A stretch of 64,000 nucleotides of DNA. It comes from Eutypella sp. D-1. Its lineage: Eukaryota > Ascomycota > Sordariomycetes > Xylariales > Diatrypaceae. The stretch lies in the NCBI GenBank assembly GCA_023313575.1, contig JAJTTP010000002.1:806001-870000 (forward strand), given 5' to 3'. Positions 1-13,645 of this stretch are shown here, piece after piece. A program made the translations under genes and the position numbers. Within the stretch, counting starts at the first letter, position 1. Every line of letters begins with the position of its first letter. The notes below the pieces were generated by a model that saw only the letters and a program-made list of their open reading frames with translations, was not told where the DNA came from and did no database searches.

Positions 1-14
1 AGCACACCCAGTTA

Positions 15-3000
15 TCAAGGAACCCTCCACACCTCCATGCCCACGCCTACAACCAGAACCCTATCCCTATCCAAGACCTCCAGGTCCCCGGAGTCCGCGA
101 CAGCCGAGTAGCGGTCATCCAGCAGCACGATCCTCAGGTCCGGGGACTGCCACCCGACCAGCCTCCAGGTCTTAACCCGCTGGTCTGTGCTCGCGGTGAC
201 GACGAGCGCGTCCCTGCCGTCCTCGAGGAGCCGGAGGATGGCTATTCCCGTGACGGCCGCCGCGTGCGCTGACCTCACGATCGCCTTGCTCTGAACCCTG
301 ACCTGCGAGTGTGCTGCGGTCACTGCCGTGTCGCGGGTACCTGACACTAAAGCCGTAGAATCGGATCGCAGACATGTGACCCCTAGCGCATTGTCGTCAC
401 CGCCCGTGACCACAAGATATGCCATGTCGCCCTCTGGCATCGCAACAGATCGTAAATCCAGCGACTTGACCGAATTCTGGTGTATCCTCGCCACTGCGAT
501 TTCGCTGCTCTCCTCCTTTTCTTCGTCTCCTGCTGCTGCTGCTACTTTTGCTGCTGAGTGTGTGGAGGTCGGTAGTGACGTCGGAACCCCCTCTCCACCG
601 AAGATAGCGAGATGTCCGTCGGTGGCGGCGGTCAGGACCGCGCCCGTGGACCCTGCCTCTAGATGCCGCAGCTGCGTGAGGCAGGCGCCCGTGTACCCGC
701 GCCTGCTCTGCAGCGCGAACCCGCCCGTCCTCGTGTACGTGTAGGACTGCAGGGTGGAGTTCGACAGGGCCATGGAGATGCGGAAGACAGCCTCCGGGTC
801 TTCGGGCGCGCCCATGACCGCGTCTTCGTGTGACTTCTGGTGCTGCTGCGACGGCGGTGGCGGCGGCATCCGCTCCACATCAAAGTCCATGATGCGCAAG
901 TCCCCGGCTTCAGAGCGGTCCGGGAACGCAGCCTCGCAAACGACGCCGAGCGGGCAAGCGGCGCAGCCGGGGATGCGGCGCACCCTCCAGACGAAGAACT
1001 CCTCGCTGCCGCCACTGCTGAACAGATGTCCGTCGCCGTGCCACCGCAGGGCCTGGATGCCGGTCGCGTGCTTCTCGAGCACCGCGACACACCGAAAGCC
1101 CAGGGTCCCGCCGCCTTCGCCGCGCTGCGGCTGCTGCCGCTCCCATATCCGGATCGTCGTGTCCTCGGCGCCCGTGGCCACGTACCTGCCCGAGGGCGAG
1201 GCGCTCGCGGCCTTGATCTCGCGGCCGTGGCCGCCGGGCTTCAGGGTCCGCTGCGCCGCGCCCGCCTGCGAGAACACGTGCATGCGCGACGCCTTGGTGA
1301 AGACGAAGCGGAAACCTTCACCATCACCATCACCGTCGTTACCGTAGTGCCCGTTGTCGTCGGGCTGGCGGTGGTGGCGCAGGGGCGTATACGTAAAGCT
1401 CCGGTGCCCGCCCCCGCACTCGACGCTCGCCACCTCCCGCCGGCTCGTCTCGTTCCAGACTACCAAGTTCTTGCCCCGGAACCCGCAGACCATGAGGTCG
1501 TGCCCGTGTCCTCGCCCGTTGGCGCTGAACCAGGCCCCCTCGATCACGGACCCGGAGCGCAACGCGACTTCGTGTAGTAAGTGGAGACGGACATGGTCAG
1601 ATGTTGTAGCAGTAGGAGTAGCAGTAGTCGCTGTAGTCGTAGAAGTAGAAGTAGTGATGTTGGGGGTAGTGTGGAGCTCATAAATTCGGTATTTACCATC
1701 CCGACACGTCGCCAGGAACGAGTAACTAGGAGATTCTTGCTTTCCCTCCTCCTCCTCCTCCTCCGCCTCCTGCTGCTGTTCTCGTTTCTGGGGAAGAGGC
1801 ACGATCGAAGTAATGGCGTCGTCTAGCTTGACCCGCAAGGTGAATCGAGTAGAATATCCGCCGGCGGCATCCTTGCCCAGCACACAGATCGACCCGTTCC
1901 TAGAACCGAGCACGAGGTAGCCGCGGAAGAACGCGGCAGCCGTGACGGAGAACCCGGGCTCCAGCGTGACCTCCACCTCGCCCGGCGTCGCGCGCGCGTC
2001 GTCGCCGAGTTGCATAAGCACTGCCCTCGTGCTACCCAGCACGGTGACCAATAGCTCTGCGCGAGGCGCCCCAGTGACACCGTTATTGACCTGGTCTGCA
2101 GTCGGTGCGGTGTCACTGGAGAGACAGAAGATATCGGCAACCTTGCCGTGGACCCGGGCCAGCGGCCGGAGCGACGGGCCCGCCCTTGCGTCGCTATGAG
2201 CATCGTCGTCGTCATAGTAGTACAGCTCGCCTGAGGTCGTGCCGACGAAGGCCAGCGGGCTCGAGGGGGAGCTCCTGAGCACAGAGTACGAGAATATGGC
2301 GCGCGAGGTCTCCTCGGGGAGCGGGATCTGCGCCCACCGGATCCCGCTGCCACTGCCACCGCCGCCGCCGCCGAAGGTCCCGAGAAACAGTCTACCGAAG
2401 CTCGTGACCACGAGCAGTCGGTCCTCCCGTATGAACGCGTAGCGCTGGAAGCCTTCCCGGGCGTTCTTTGATTTTGGGAGGTTCGCCGCGCTCTTCGTGC
2501 CGCCGTCTGGGACCCCTGCTGCATCTTGCGGTGGTATGCACGCCTTGGATAAGTCGCCCAGCGCGAAGGAGACCATGCGGCCGCTATCTGTTTCGGCTCC
2601 GTGCTGCACCTCCTCTGTCGCGGGACTGTCGTCAGTGACAAGCTCCTGGGAATCATCCGAGCTGTCTTCCACGAGGGCAATCTTGCCGTCGGCGCCTCCC
2701 GTGGCGATTACGAAACCCCGTCGTCGCTCGGAAGCACGGATGGCCTGTGCCCATATCTGCTTGCCGCTGTGGTTCGCATACGTGGCCCGGTGCGTCAGCG
2801 CCCCCTTGGGTCTGTTGACGTGCGCCGCATCCTCCGCGGAGGATTTCTGCTGATGCTGCTGTGGTATGCCCCGCGCGTCATTGAAGCTGAGACGCCATTT
2901 CTGCGCCGTGGCGTCTTCCCCGAACGAGTATATATCCACACCACTCGCCAGGGGAGTTGACCGCCGTCCCTGCGGCGCGAACTCGACCCGCCATATTCGC

Positions 3001-3807
3001 GATAGGTGACCCATGGCGACCGCCAGACACCGGCCGGGCGTGCCGTCGCCTTCGCCGTCGGGACCAAGCAGGGACGCTTCGACGCTATCCCCGAACCCAG
3101 TCTGTCGGGCGCGCGCGTCGCCGCGACCGTAACCATCTGCCCGAGACGACGAAGCCGCAGCGTCTCCCTGCGCCCGGTTATCCTCGGTAATATCCCAGAT
3201 GCGGACGGTCCTGTCGTCGCTGCAGCTAGCCAACAACCTCGTCGTCGTCGTGCCGCCAAAGACCCCGGGCATCGCGGGAGAGATGTGGACGCCGAAGATG
3301 GAGCCCTCATGGCCGGAGAAGACGAAGAGGACCTCGCAGCAATTGCCACCACCAGCACCCTCCTCGGCTCCGAGACCGCCGCACTTCCAGACCAGAATCT
3401 CGCCGAACACCGTGCCGGCGGCGACGAGGACGCGGTCCGCAGCCACCCAACGCACATTACCCGAATATAGGATGGGGCGCGAAGGGGACCGGACGGCGCC
3501 GAACGCGATGGCGGTCGTGCCCCCTTCTCCTTCTGAACCGCTGCTCCTCGTCACGCGCGCTTCCACAATCTCGTTATGCGCTGTCAGCAACGCGACGTGG
3601 GTCCCGTCAAACGGCGATATCGCACCGTCCAGGATCCAATCGGGCGCCATCGCCTCACGCGGCGGCAGGACCGGAAGGTAGCTCTGCGCCTCCACATCGT
3701 CGTTGCCGCCGCCGCCGCCGCCAAGATCGACATCGCCGTCCACAGCGGCATCGATCAAGTCCGGTGACAGTACGGTCACGGACCGGCCCCCCCAGACCAG
3801 GATCCCG

Positions 3808-3839
<32 letters not shown>

Positions 3840-4292
3840 GCGCGACGACGATGAAGAGATGGTGGTGGAGACCGCAATACCGTGGACGGGCTGCGCGCGG
3901 AACACGCGCCGGAGTCGGCCACGGCGCACTGCCGTCTCGGCGTCGTAGATCCCGATATCGGTGTCCTCGCCGGCCAGGAGGAGCAGGCGGTGGGGCGCCG
4001 CGTCCGTCTGCTGCCTGGCCTCGTCCGGACTCGCCGTTGACGTCGAGTGGAAGGCGAGCGCCGTGATAGGGCTCAGCACGTGTTCCCGGCGCAAGCGGGG
4101 GCGGAGGAGGAGGCTGCTTCCCCCGCCGTTGTTGTTGTTGTTGCCCGTGAGAGCGGGTGCCGAAGCGGGAGCGGGCTATGTGGGTTGGGTGGGCTCGTTA
4201 GTTCCGGGGTTGTAGAACGTTTTTTTTTTCTTTTCTTTTTCTATTCCTTGAATTTTGTTCTCGCGGGGTATACATACCTCATCTTGAGACAT
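15..4292 (-). CDS. rtt10: WD40-repeat protein, WDR6/Rtt10 (Trm734) type
   Basis: Predicted partner of the tRNA 2'-O-methyltransferase Trm7, directing wobble-position 34 methylation; the yeast protein is also linked to endosomal recycling (family knowledge). Coding sequence is complement(15..4175, 4278..4292), giving about 1391 aa. The long frame has no ATG near its 5' end: a stop lies directly upstream of 4175. I therefore place a 15-nt first exon (M-S-Q-D-E) at 4278-4292, then an intron with GTATGT donor, AACTAAC branch and CACATAG acceptor that joins in phase. WD repeats are visible throughout: around residues 285-335 (SCSDDRTVRIWDI), a central copy with TGAEDTTIRIW, and a C-terminal copy with TASTDQRVKTW. 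The N-terminal LLLLAGEDTDIGIYD is typical of this family. Low-complexity inserts (a Gly-Ala run, Glu-rich and Thr-rich tracts) separate the repeats. A UTP-type WD protein is an alternative, but the size and N-terminus favour WDR6. Confidence 0.85.
3803..3840. repeat. GCTCCT hexanucleotide repeat inside the WDR6-like gene
   Basis: About six tandem GCTCCT units on the plus strand are read on the minus strand as an Ala-Gly run near residue 120. The repeat keeps the frame and lies in a loop between WD blades, so length change would be tolerated. Confidence 0.85.
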
Positions 4293-5159
4293 TTGCTCGA
4301 CTGCTTGAGCATTTGGGCAACCTCAAGGAGAGGGATTGCTTGGCTGAAAAATTTTATCTCTTCCCGAACGTCCTCCCTTTTCTTTCCCCCGGCTTTGGAC
4401 ATGTAGATATATATATGTGCTGGGTGGGGTGGGCAAGCAAAAATTGGAAGATATCGTTGAAGCTAGCGAAAATTTTCTGACGGAGCAAAGTTGCGTTTAA
4501 AGTTATCTCCCTTATGTATTCCCTACTTCCGCCTACAACGGGAACATAATCTATTAAATACATGCCACGATGGGAGGATCGTCATTTGCTTTGCAACCTA
4601 AGATTCGCATTTCAATGTCGTCTGTGATAGGTACCTAGTTTAATATTGAGGCTAGTGGACTCTACGGTCGTTAACACGCTGAAGGTTTGCAGATATAGCG
4701 AATTATTATAATCTTCGGGTTGATTGTTAATTGGCTAAAATCTAAGTCAACCTTTTTAAGGTTAAGCACCGCAGCCTGGTATTTGTACTTTATAGGACGG
4801 GGAGACACACCCCGACCTGCCACCACCACCACCATCACCATCACTATCACCACCAACCCCCTCAGAATTCCCATCCAGGAGATATGTATCTCTTATCTTA
4901 TATCATCATCACTGATGTAGTCTAGTTGAGAAGTAGGGGGAAGCCTGAAGCCTTTTTGTCATTATTTCCCAAGCAGAGCCCGAAACGCCGATCTCGAATG
5001 CAGTTGTGTGATGTATGTGTTGCCGTGAACCGACCGAAGAAAAGAAACTTGCGCAAAGAAAATCCCCGAAAATGAATTTATGTCATCATCATTAACCAAC
5101 CCCCGCACATCCTTCTCTGCTTCACCGCCGATGATCCAATCTCTTCTGGCTGGACCGCC
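4293..5159. other. Intergenic region between the WDR6-like and SUR7-like genes
   Basis: It holds the promoter side of the WDR6-like gene and the 3' side of the SUR7-like gene. A CAC/CAT trinucleotide tract lies near 4818-4858 and AT-rich sequence near 4400-4760. No coding region was recognised. Confidence 0.6.
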
Positions 5160-6260
5160 TTAGCGGGAATGCGAGTAGGGCTCGTAGGCGAGGTCAGAGC
5201 GCGCACCACCCCTATGCGGCACGCCGTAGTTGTAGCCGGGCTGGTTCTCGCCCAGGGGCTGGTAGGAGCCGTTAGGGGCGAACTTCTCGCTATCACCGTG
5301 GCCGCGTGACCTCTTAGTGTAGGGGCGGCTTTCGGGCTTGCAGCAGCAGACGGTGAAGAGCCAGAAAGAGCTAGCAGCGATAGCGAAGGCAACGCCGAGC
5401 CACGTTACCGCCAGGAAGCCCCTGTTAAAGCTAGCCTTGACGCCCTGCTCAGATGCCGTCGCCTCGATCGTACCCACGGCCACGGTCGCCATCACCGTCA
5501 GCAGAACCGCCGCGGCGACCACGAATAGCGTCGCGATACCGGAGATGAGCCAGGTGACGCACGAGACAGCACGCGAGCAGGCGGTGAAGAGACCCATGAA
5601 AAGCTCGAGGGCGAGGCCGACCATGGCGATGATGAAGACCACCTCGGTCCACTTGGTGAGCTTCTCGAACGCCTCCAGCCCGTCGATGATGCGGGGGATG
5701 ACAGTGTCGTTCATACCGTCGATGTTCTCGAGTTGTTCAATGATAGAGTTGTTATCGCTAAGCTCGCCCTCGGCCCAGTTGAACTTGGGCGACGTGCAGT
5801 TGTGGTTGTCATCCTGCCAAGTCGCGCAGTAGCCCCAGAGGTTGATGTCGTAGACTTTGGCAAGTTGAAGCTGCGAGCCGTTGATGTTGTTCAGGTCGTC
5901 GATGCTTCCAATTTGGCTGAGGACTGAATCGACATCTACTCCGTTCTCCTTGGCGATGTCCTGGACGGCCTCGTTGTTTGCTACCTCGTCAGGGATGTCG
6001 GCACGGATGGCGAAGCGCTTGTTGTTGTCGTCGTTGATCTTGCCGAGCTGGTTGTTGATCTGGTCGACCACATCGTCGTCCGCTCCGGCGAGCTTAGCCA
6101 GGGCGGATACATCGACGGTCATATTCGTGGTGTCGACACGGAATATGTACAGGCCCTTGGTGTCAGTGACACCGGTGAGACCGGCAATCAGCATGCAGAT
6201 TATACTGCATGCCGTTAAAATGAATGGCAGAGCCACACAAAAATATCTTCCGATACCCAT
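5160..6260 (-). CDS. SUR7/PalI-family plasma membrane protein
   Basis: Single-exon, 366-aa integral membrane protein. The first hydrophobic span is at about residues 6-28. A long extracellular loop follows with several N-x-S/T sites and a claudin-like W-G-Y-C...C signature: NLWGYC at 140-145 with a second Cys near 155. Three more spans lie near 205-226, 233-262 and 282-306. The C-terminal tail is hydrophilic, Gly/Tyr/Arg-rich and cytosolic, and starts after a CCC cluster near 305-307. SUR7 proteins mark the MCC domain (eisosome-associated furrows) and affect cell wall and endocytosis; PalI/Rim9 relatives act in ambient-pH sensing. The NLWGYC motif favours SUR7 over PalI. The ATG at 6258-6260 is the natural start because the signal-like span follows at once. 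It is on the same strand as the WDR6-like gene and about 870 bp upstream of it. Confidence 0.88.
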   Translation of the reverse strand: MGIGRYFCVALPFILTACSIICMLIAGLTGVTDTKGLYIFRVDTTNMTVDVSALAKLAGADDDVVDQINNQLGKINDDNNKRFAIRADIPDEVANNEAVQDIAKENGVDVDSVLSQIGSIDDLNNINGSQLQLAKVYDINLWGYCATWQDDNHNCTSPKFNWAEGELSDNNSIIEQLENIDGMNDTVIPRIIDGLEAFEKLTKWTEVVFIIAMVGLALELFMGLFTACSRAVSCVTWLISGIATLFVVAAAVLLTVMATVAVGTIEATASEQGVKASFNRGFLAVTWLGVAFAIAASSFWLFTVCCCKPESRPYTKRSRGHGDSEKFAPNGSYQPLGENQPGYNYGVPHRGGARSDLAYEPYSHSR

Positions 6261-9200
6261 ATTGACCGAATGTTCTTCTCTCGTCGTATGTAAGTGTAAT
6301 GTCCTTTCTTCTTCCTAGGAAATCTTCCGTGAGAAACTAGGGCGTTTTTGTTAGGTTAGAAAGTCGAGATTCCAAATGAAGAATAAAGCTTCTATCGGAT
6401 ATGATGGAATAGTAGGAGTGGAGTTAAGGAGGAAGAGGAATTAGGAGAAGAAGCAAAAAAGATATATCACGGTAGGAGTGAACAGAGGGAAAAAACGGAA
6501 TAGGAATATGAACGGAAGAAAAGATCTCTTTAGGTTGGGGGATGACAAGAGGGTTCTTGTATTCCAACCACCTGGGGGCAAAGCAAACAGGTTAACAGTG
6601 GAAAAGATACAAATAACCCAGCAAAGCCCAAACAAGCCCAGGCGAGATGGGATCTTGCAGTTCTCTTACCATGTTTCGCAAGGTCTAGTGGGGCTGAGCA
6701 TCACCCGTGGAGGTAGGTGTAAGTACTTACTTCGTACTTTTTACAGGCTAGGGCAACTAGCAAGACCAGGTAGTAGCAACCGCAGCTGACTTGTAATTAG
6801 CACACAACCCAGCCAGTCCAGCTTTAGCAGCATTGGCAACACATATAAGGCATCCCAGGCACCGAGCAAAAAACAAAAATTGCGGGTTTTTGCTGAAAAA
6901 CTAAGGTGGCGCAGTCGTATGTGCGTATGTATGTAGGTATGTACGTATATATAACTATACGCATTATACGTACCTAAGTATGTATGTATGTATGTTACCT
7001 AGGGTATGTGCGCAGTCCAGGTGTCCAGGTGGGTTGGTCCTCAAAGTCCTGCATTTGCTGTCTTTTAACCCGTAAAGATCTATGTAGTTACGTAGTTCTA
7101 TGTAGTACATGCATTAGGCACCTGTATCTAATGAATATGATATGGGCAAATGAATGGCGATTATATGATCAGATATGTAGACGGTTATAATATCCTACTC
7201 CGTTTCTACATATACCCGACTGCATACATACTTGAAGCCCTTCCAGAACTAGACAACCAGATAAAATAGAGTGGCGGGGCTTTAGGAGGGGAAGGGAGAT
7301 TTACTAGTGGCCGCATTTCAGGGTCCTTTTCTTCTCGACCATGACAACTTCTACAGTTAAGGGCACAAGGGCATGATCACAAGCAAGACATCTAGGATCT
7401 ACGATGTAGACGGGGCTATCATTCATACATAGCGATAATTAGGTTGCTAAGCTACGGCTTTGATATCACGGAATTTCATTTAGCCTCTCAGAGAGACTTT
7501 TTTTTTCTGATACAGAGCTTCAGCCTCTTTCTTGCCTGGCCCTGCCCAGCTGAACGGAAGAAACCTCATTCTGCCTAACTAATTTACTAGCTAGCTGTGT
7601 TGTCCCAAGCCCCCCCTCAAGTGTACCATCCAGCCACTAATAATGCCCGGAACCCGGATGTTGTCCACTTAAAACGCGTACGCCCCCCTCTCCACAAGAC
7701 GGCCACGCCCCCAAGCCCAACTCCCAAGACCAACCCCCAGCCCATCAGCATTTAAAGCGAAACTCGAGAGATGAGGATCCGTTCGAATGGTCGGGGCTGA
7801 CGTTTCTAGCCCGCATTGGAGGGAAGAAGAAGAAGGGTAGGGTAGGGTTGGCTCTATTGGCCTGTTGCTATCGGGATCTTCCAGCTAACTAGAAGTCCTA
7901 CTCTAGCTACTTCCTGCAGGTGGTACCTACGCTTGCTGCTGCTACTACGGAAAATCGCCTAGGGCTACGGTATATCTCTTTAGACTAGTTCCTGGGAGCC
8001 CTCCCTAACGGCCGTCCTTCCCCCATTCCTTAACCTTCGGGCCCTTCCTTCGTCAGTAACGTATTTTTGAGCATTATCTGAAGTGAAGCAAAACACATCA
8101 TGAAGCTGGATTTGAAACCAAGGGTCCTTAGGACCGCGGAAGGACGGCATAGCAATTGATGATGGGACCGACCGACGGGGATCATTGGGTATATGTGCGT
8201 CATCTCTTTGCTCATCTCTGTGGTGATCCTAGCGCCTACTCTTTCGTAGAATACGGGGGGGGTGGTCGTTTGTTGACTCGGGTGACGTATGTTATTTGGG
8301 GGAGAAACGAAGCCGCGAGAAAAGGGTTGCCCTCTCCCCCCCTGCCCCGAAAAATTCAGCAATAACAAAATGCGAATAAAATAAGATAAAATGTCGATCA
8401 ACACCCATCTCTCTCGTCTTGTCGGCTGCTTACGGACGGGGGTGTGTGCTAAAATTCTCGGCAGCTGTTCGGTCGTACGTACGCACACACACACACACAG
8501 AGAGAGAGACCTAAACAACGTAACTATGTATCTGTCTCTGTTTACGTTTACCTTTTACCTCTAGAGGCTGTTATCTTACGAACAAAAGTTGTGGCGCATC
8601 GTTGCCTCGAAAAAGAATCTGCCACGGCATCGTGACTTGAGGGGGAAAGGGGGGGCCAAGGTTTCTCTTCATCGCATGCAAAGGTCTCATGAGGCAAGAT
8701 CGATCGGCTTAGGCACGGAGTACCGAGTTGCTTCCGTGTGGAAGAAGAGTTTCCATGATCCATGATGATGATAATGGCGTAATGCCAGACCACGCACTTC
8801 CAGGCGAGAGGGTGTGGCTATGGCGGGGTCTGGCGGGTCCGGGTCCGTTATTCGCTATGTATTAGCGAGATTTGGTGGCAGACCCGACCGACCGCAGGTG
8901 GCAGTGGCGGGGGCGTGGCTTACGAAGGGTGGCACCGGCGCATGTGGCTAGCCGTCCTAAAAATAGAACGCGCCCCGTTTGGCATGTGCGACCCTCGGCC
9001 AGAAATGTCCGCGCCAATCCGGCAATCCGGCAGCCTGGCATTGTTGGAGTAGGAGCTGAAGAGTATGTAAGAAAAGCCGGCAGGCGGGATAGGGTTCCGC
9101 GGCGCGGCCCCGGGTGGGTATACCTAATTCCGGCCCCGGGAACGTCTGGCGGCCGGCGCGCGCATGAGAGCCGTGCATATGCCCCAGTAAATCAAGGGCA

Positions 9201-12200
9201 CTCTCCCTTTTCCTTAACCTGGCTGTTTATAAAGGAAATAGTCGGACTTCTTTTGACTGACCTTCCATCGTATGTCCTTTTCTTTACCGCCTATCATCGA
9301 GGTGGATCATGGTCAAGCGAATCAAGCAATCAAAAGAGCTGGTATAACCCACGGGCCTTCCACCAACCTCATCCCTCCCCCTCCCTCTCCCAACACCGCA
9401 GGTGTACGCGCGGGCACGAACAACCTAGATCAGGTCATAAGTGAACCATATCCCGTACGACTGTCATATCTATCTCTGTCCTGGCAAAAACAATGGTCCT
9501 ATTATGCGATATATGACTGCCGAGAAACTCCCCTCCCCGCTCCCGGGACCTCTTGATGTAGGGAACAGGCTTACGAACCATAGATCGATAGACAGATAGA
9601 CAGGCAGGTCATGTCATAATGACCCGAACCAGTCCCGCGCCCGCCCCTCCTGAATCTGGTTACCCCATGCGGAGCTTTGCGGGGCGAGCGGGATTGTTTC
9701 TCGGGAATACTCGACACTTGCATGTACCCTATCTGAACGTCTACCTACCATCCATACATATACGGGGGGTGACGTCGAAGTCGCAGTTCTCTCGGGCGGG
9801 CACGGGCTGGCCCCCATACACGGACGGAGGAGTCCGGCATAGGAGGAGGGGTCCGGAACCACGAGATAAGCTCAGTGTCTCAAGCTCGCGATGCATCGCA
9901 ACGTCGAGCGTAGCATCATAAGACATTTTTACGACAGGCTGCGCCCCCCTCCCCTCCTTCCTTCGATTAGATTCATCCACAACCCGATCAGGCCCAAAAC
10001 GTACCTGCCTAAATATGAAAAACGCCCTTCGCTCCCCTGAACCGCCCGATCTCAGGTGTCGGTACCTGACATCGGCCCCAGTCATTGGCTGGAAGCGGCC
10101 GATCACGAGGTCGGGACGTACAGCGCACGGTGCTAGATTCTCCGGTCGGCTGAGACTCTTGGGGGAAAAGAGCTGATTTTCCTTGATTTGCTCAAACCCG
10201 ATATGGCGTATGATATATCATTTGGCTCAAGATTTTTTTTTTTTTCATCCCGGCATCAATTGGGATATTTCCAATTAGAAGGAGAGGAGAGGAGCAAAGC
10301 CCGTAAATCAACCAGGTAAGCCATGCACGTCCCTTTCCTCCACGGACACCGCTCTCTTCCCCTTTCCCACGTGGGGCGTGGGGGAGGCGGCCCAAGAGAG
10401 CATGCCCGACAACGAGGACCACATACGTAGCCGACTTACATCAGAATACTTGACCCCAAGTACTTGTAATACAAGGTTAAATAAAGATTGGATGGGATAC
10501 ATAGGCAAGTACCTACTCAGCACCGTGTCGCATAATTTTTTGTTTTTCGCCTGTCATATGCAAGCGGCCTGTAACGCTCAGTCGTGTATTCCGGGCCCCT
10601 AGTAGCACGACTCGATGCAGTCAGTAATGCAATGTTCTGGGATGCAACTGCACACGCAGACACGCAGGCAGACAAGCACTACATGCGTCCCGCGATGTCC
10701 CCATCCGAGGGAACGTGACAACCCCCTCCCCTTGTCCTAATGGCTGCCGCCGCCAGTGCTGCTGCGTACATGAGTAGGCACACGGGCTCCAGGGAGGGAG
10801 AGTGTTGTATGAGAGTGGTGGCGGCCACAATAAACGGGCCAGTTGGACCTCCGACGACGGCAGTTGTAGGTGCTTCTGGCCCATTTCTTATGACCACCCC
10901 TTTTTGGTGGTGGTAATGTTATTATGCAGTATGCGGGGCTCTTCCCGCCCTGCTGCTGTCCAAACTTATTATCCAATGAGCATGTCTTATATCTGAACCT
11001 TAAATTCTCAGATTGGTCACTTGACCTCTTACCCCCTTTGCTTTTTTTTTCTCCCACTGACAAAAATGCTGGGGGTAACTGGTTAATTCTAGTTTGCCTG
11101 ACAAGCCTAGTTTCCTTCTTTTTGTCAGTACAGACACCTAATTGCGTATATGCGAGTACGGAGTATGTGCTTATGAAACAATAATTATGTAAGTACTTGT
11201 TTGCAGTCCTTTATTTAGAACTATCAATGTGGACTTTGACAGCTACTCTCGTTCTACCGGGCTCTGGATGGATACGTTAGTAACTTCATTAGTAGCTTTC
11301 AACGTGCATCGTACCACCTGTCTATCTATGTATAGTATCCGTATCCGCCTGGACGTTTCCAATTGCACCTATTTACCGACTGCGAGGCTCTCCAGCAGTC
11401 AAGGTGTCACCTAAAACGATGGGGGCTCTTACGGGTGTACCTTACCGGATACCGGGAGGGTTTGTCCCCAGGGCCGTCCAGACCCAAAAAGACCTTAGGA
11501 AGCCGAAACCCCACTAGAGGGGGTGGCATCGACCAATTAGGAAGGCCCCGCCAAAAGGCGGCAAGAAACGTCGCCCTCCACGGACCGCAGGTACCTTGGA
11601 TACACTGTAGGTGGGCTTGGTATCTTAGGTACCCGGCCAAGTCAGCGTCGGACCTTCTTGCTTCGGTATCGTATCGCACACTGGCAGACTGACACATTAC
11701 GTACCTCCCTAAGTACTACAAAGACCGGCCAGGACATCAGGTTTATGACTGTTGCCTTGTTTGCTTCGCGTGAACTTGACTCTTCCGCGACTGTCGCCAA
11801 AATGGCATTGAGATGCATGCCCCGTTCTAAAATGTTCGAGTTAAGACCTCAGCTGGGGGGCATTGAGCAGCTAACTTTTGTAAGTCTACTACCTAACCAA
11901 GTACTACAACACGATGTCATAGCAATCAGATAAAACAAGAAACGTCGGACCTGTCAGGGCCCTGTCAACCCAATCCATGTTGGCTTGGTGAGACTCCCCG
12001 CACTCACTCGTCCGCCCACCTCCCCATCCATCGCCCCGTCTCCTCACAACCCAACAACGGCGCCCCCCAGAACAGCAATTGAGCAACAACGATGCAACGA
12101 CAATGCAGTACGCCCGGAAGATGTCGCCAAGCCGAACAGGGGCAGGACATGTTAAATCTACATATCTAGCCATCTACCATGCATAGTACATGCATATAAA

Positions 12201-13600
12201 TTTCTTTTAATCTATACGGGTTGTCCTTTACCAACCACGGGGTCTGCTGCATGAGATAATTCAGCCAAGACCATGCACTGGAAAAAGTCTTGGGAGGGGC
12301 AAGGCAGTCGGAGAAAGCGTGTATGTGTGTGTGGGCGCGTGCGCGCTCAAGCGTGCCCGTCCTACTCCGCATCGTCCCATTGTACTAACAGCCTCCTAGG
12401 TTCCTGGGCAAGTAGTAGGTCCCCTTGGCAAATCCCACCGTGTTGAGGGAACCTCGGAGCTTGTCGTCAAGCCGAGGAGTAAGGATAAGTGATGAGAAAA
12501 GGAGCTAGAAACAAAGCAAGAAGAAGAAGAAGAATCAAGACCAGAGAGAGGGAGAGGGAGAGAAGGAGCCAAAGGCTCGACTCCCTGACAGCTTGGGCTC
12601 TCCCTATCGTCACGCGTAACGCACGCACGCCCTGTCTACACCCTGTCTACAACGATCTCAAATCACCGCCCAGTCAACTTTTGGAACGCCAGACCGACAC
12701 TATGGAATCACCCCGCCGCGTGCTACGTCCGGATACGTGATATAGGCGCAGTGCCCAGTCTAGATGCCGCCCTCTCTGCTTCAGGACTTACCAGGCCCCG
12801 TCGTCGCCGGACCCCCCCTTGTGGAGGCAGTAGTTCTTACCTACTTTGCTTGGCGCCGCACCTCATCTCTACAACATCCCTACGTTAATTGCTATCTCTG
12901 TATACGTATCGAGGTGGTGGTGGTGGTGTTGGTTGCGCCGCTAGCGTTATGTCTACCTACCTTTCCTTGAATGGCTAACTTAAGATAAGTATTGTCGATA
13001 TAACTCATGTTCTCTTACTCTTCTAAGGCTTCCTCTTCTTACAAGCCCGTTCTTACAAGTACGACACACCAGGGCGTTGAGAGCGTGGTCTGCCGTGCAT
13101 ACGCACATAACGTCTGCTCCAACAATATGGCCTTGGGAGACCCCATTCTATTATAGGACACCTGCTCTAATGCAGATAAGTCACATTTCGTAGTCGCCCC
13201 CTGATCCTTCCCGGCTAGCAGTAACCTATACTCGTCCTAGGCGTGAAGTATAGGAGACGCCTAGAAGCCCGGCCGGGCCGGGCCTGGAACAGGAACATTC
13301 ACTCTCGACTTCTATTCCGCCAGCCGCTTATTAACGGTAATATGTAACATGCCGGGCCTAACTATGTGCAGAGAGCTTCATCTGTATAATGCTATAATAC
13401 CCATTATAGACCTTTTAAGGGGATGTCTATTACCTAGACAATGATAATATCGACATAGACGTCATATCATATTATTTAAGAAAGACAGTACAAGAAACAA
13501 TCGACTTACGAAGTCCTAATTAACTTACAAGGTTTGTATCCGCCCGTATGGATATATACATTCACCTACTCAAAGTTACCTACTGAGGCTCGGTAGGTAC
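6261..13600. other. Long gene-poor intergenic region (left part)
   Basis: No frame here carries a recognisable domain, and the open frames (up to about 190 codons, for example near 8872-9444) have shadow-like or low-complexity composition. The sequence contains AC/GA dinucleotide tracts near 8480-8510, polyT/polyA runs, repeated TATGTATG near 6920-6995 and scattered GTACC/CCTAGG motifs. The part next to 6260 is presumably the SUR7-like promoter. Confidence 0.5.
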
Positions 13601-13645
13601 ATTTGGTAAGTATTCTTTGAAAGGTATCATTGCCCAGCTACGGAA

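Noticed and set aside
328..4215. Several plus-strand open frames of 100-245 codons opposite the WDR6-like gene
   Set aside because: They are antisense shadows of a GC-rich coding frame; their translations are Arg/Pro/Ala-rich without domains.
8872..9444. 190-codon plus-strand open frame
   Set aside because: Starts with a basic, repetitive translation and has no motif; it overlaps a frame on the other strand of the same quality.
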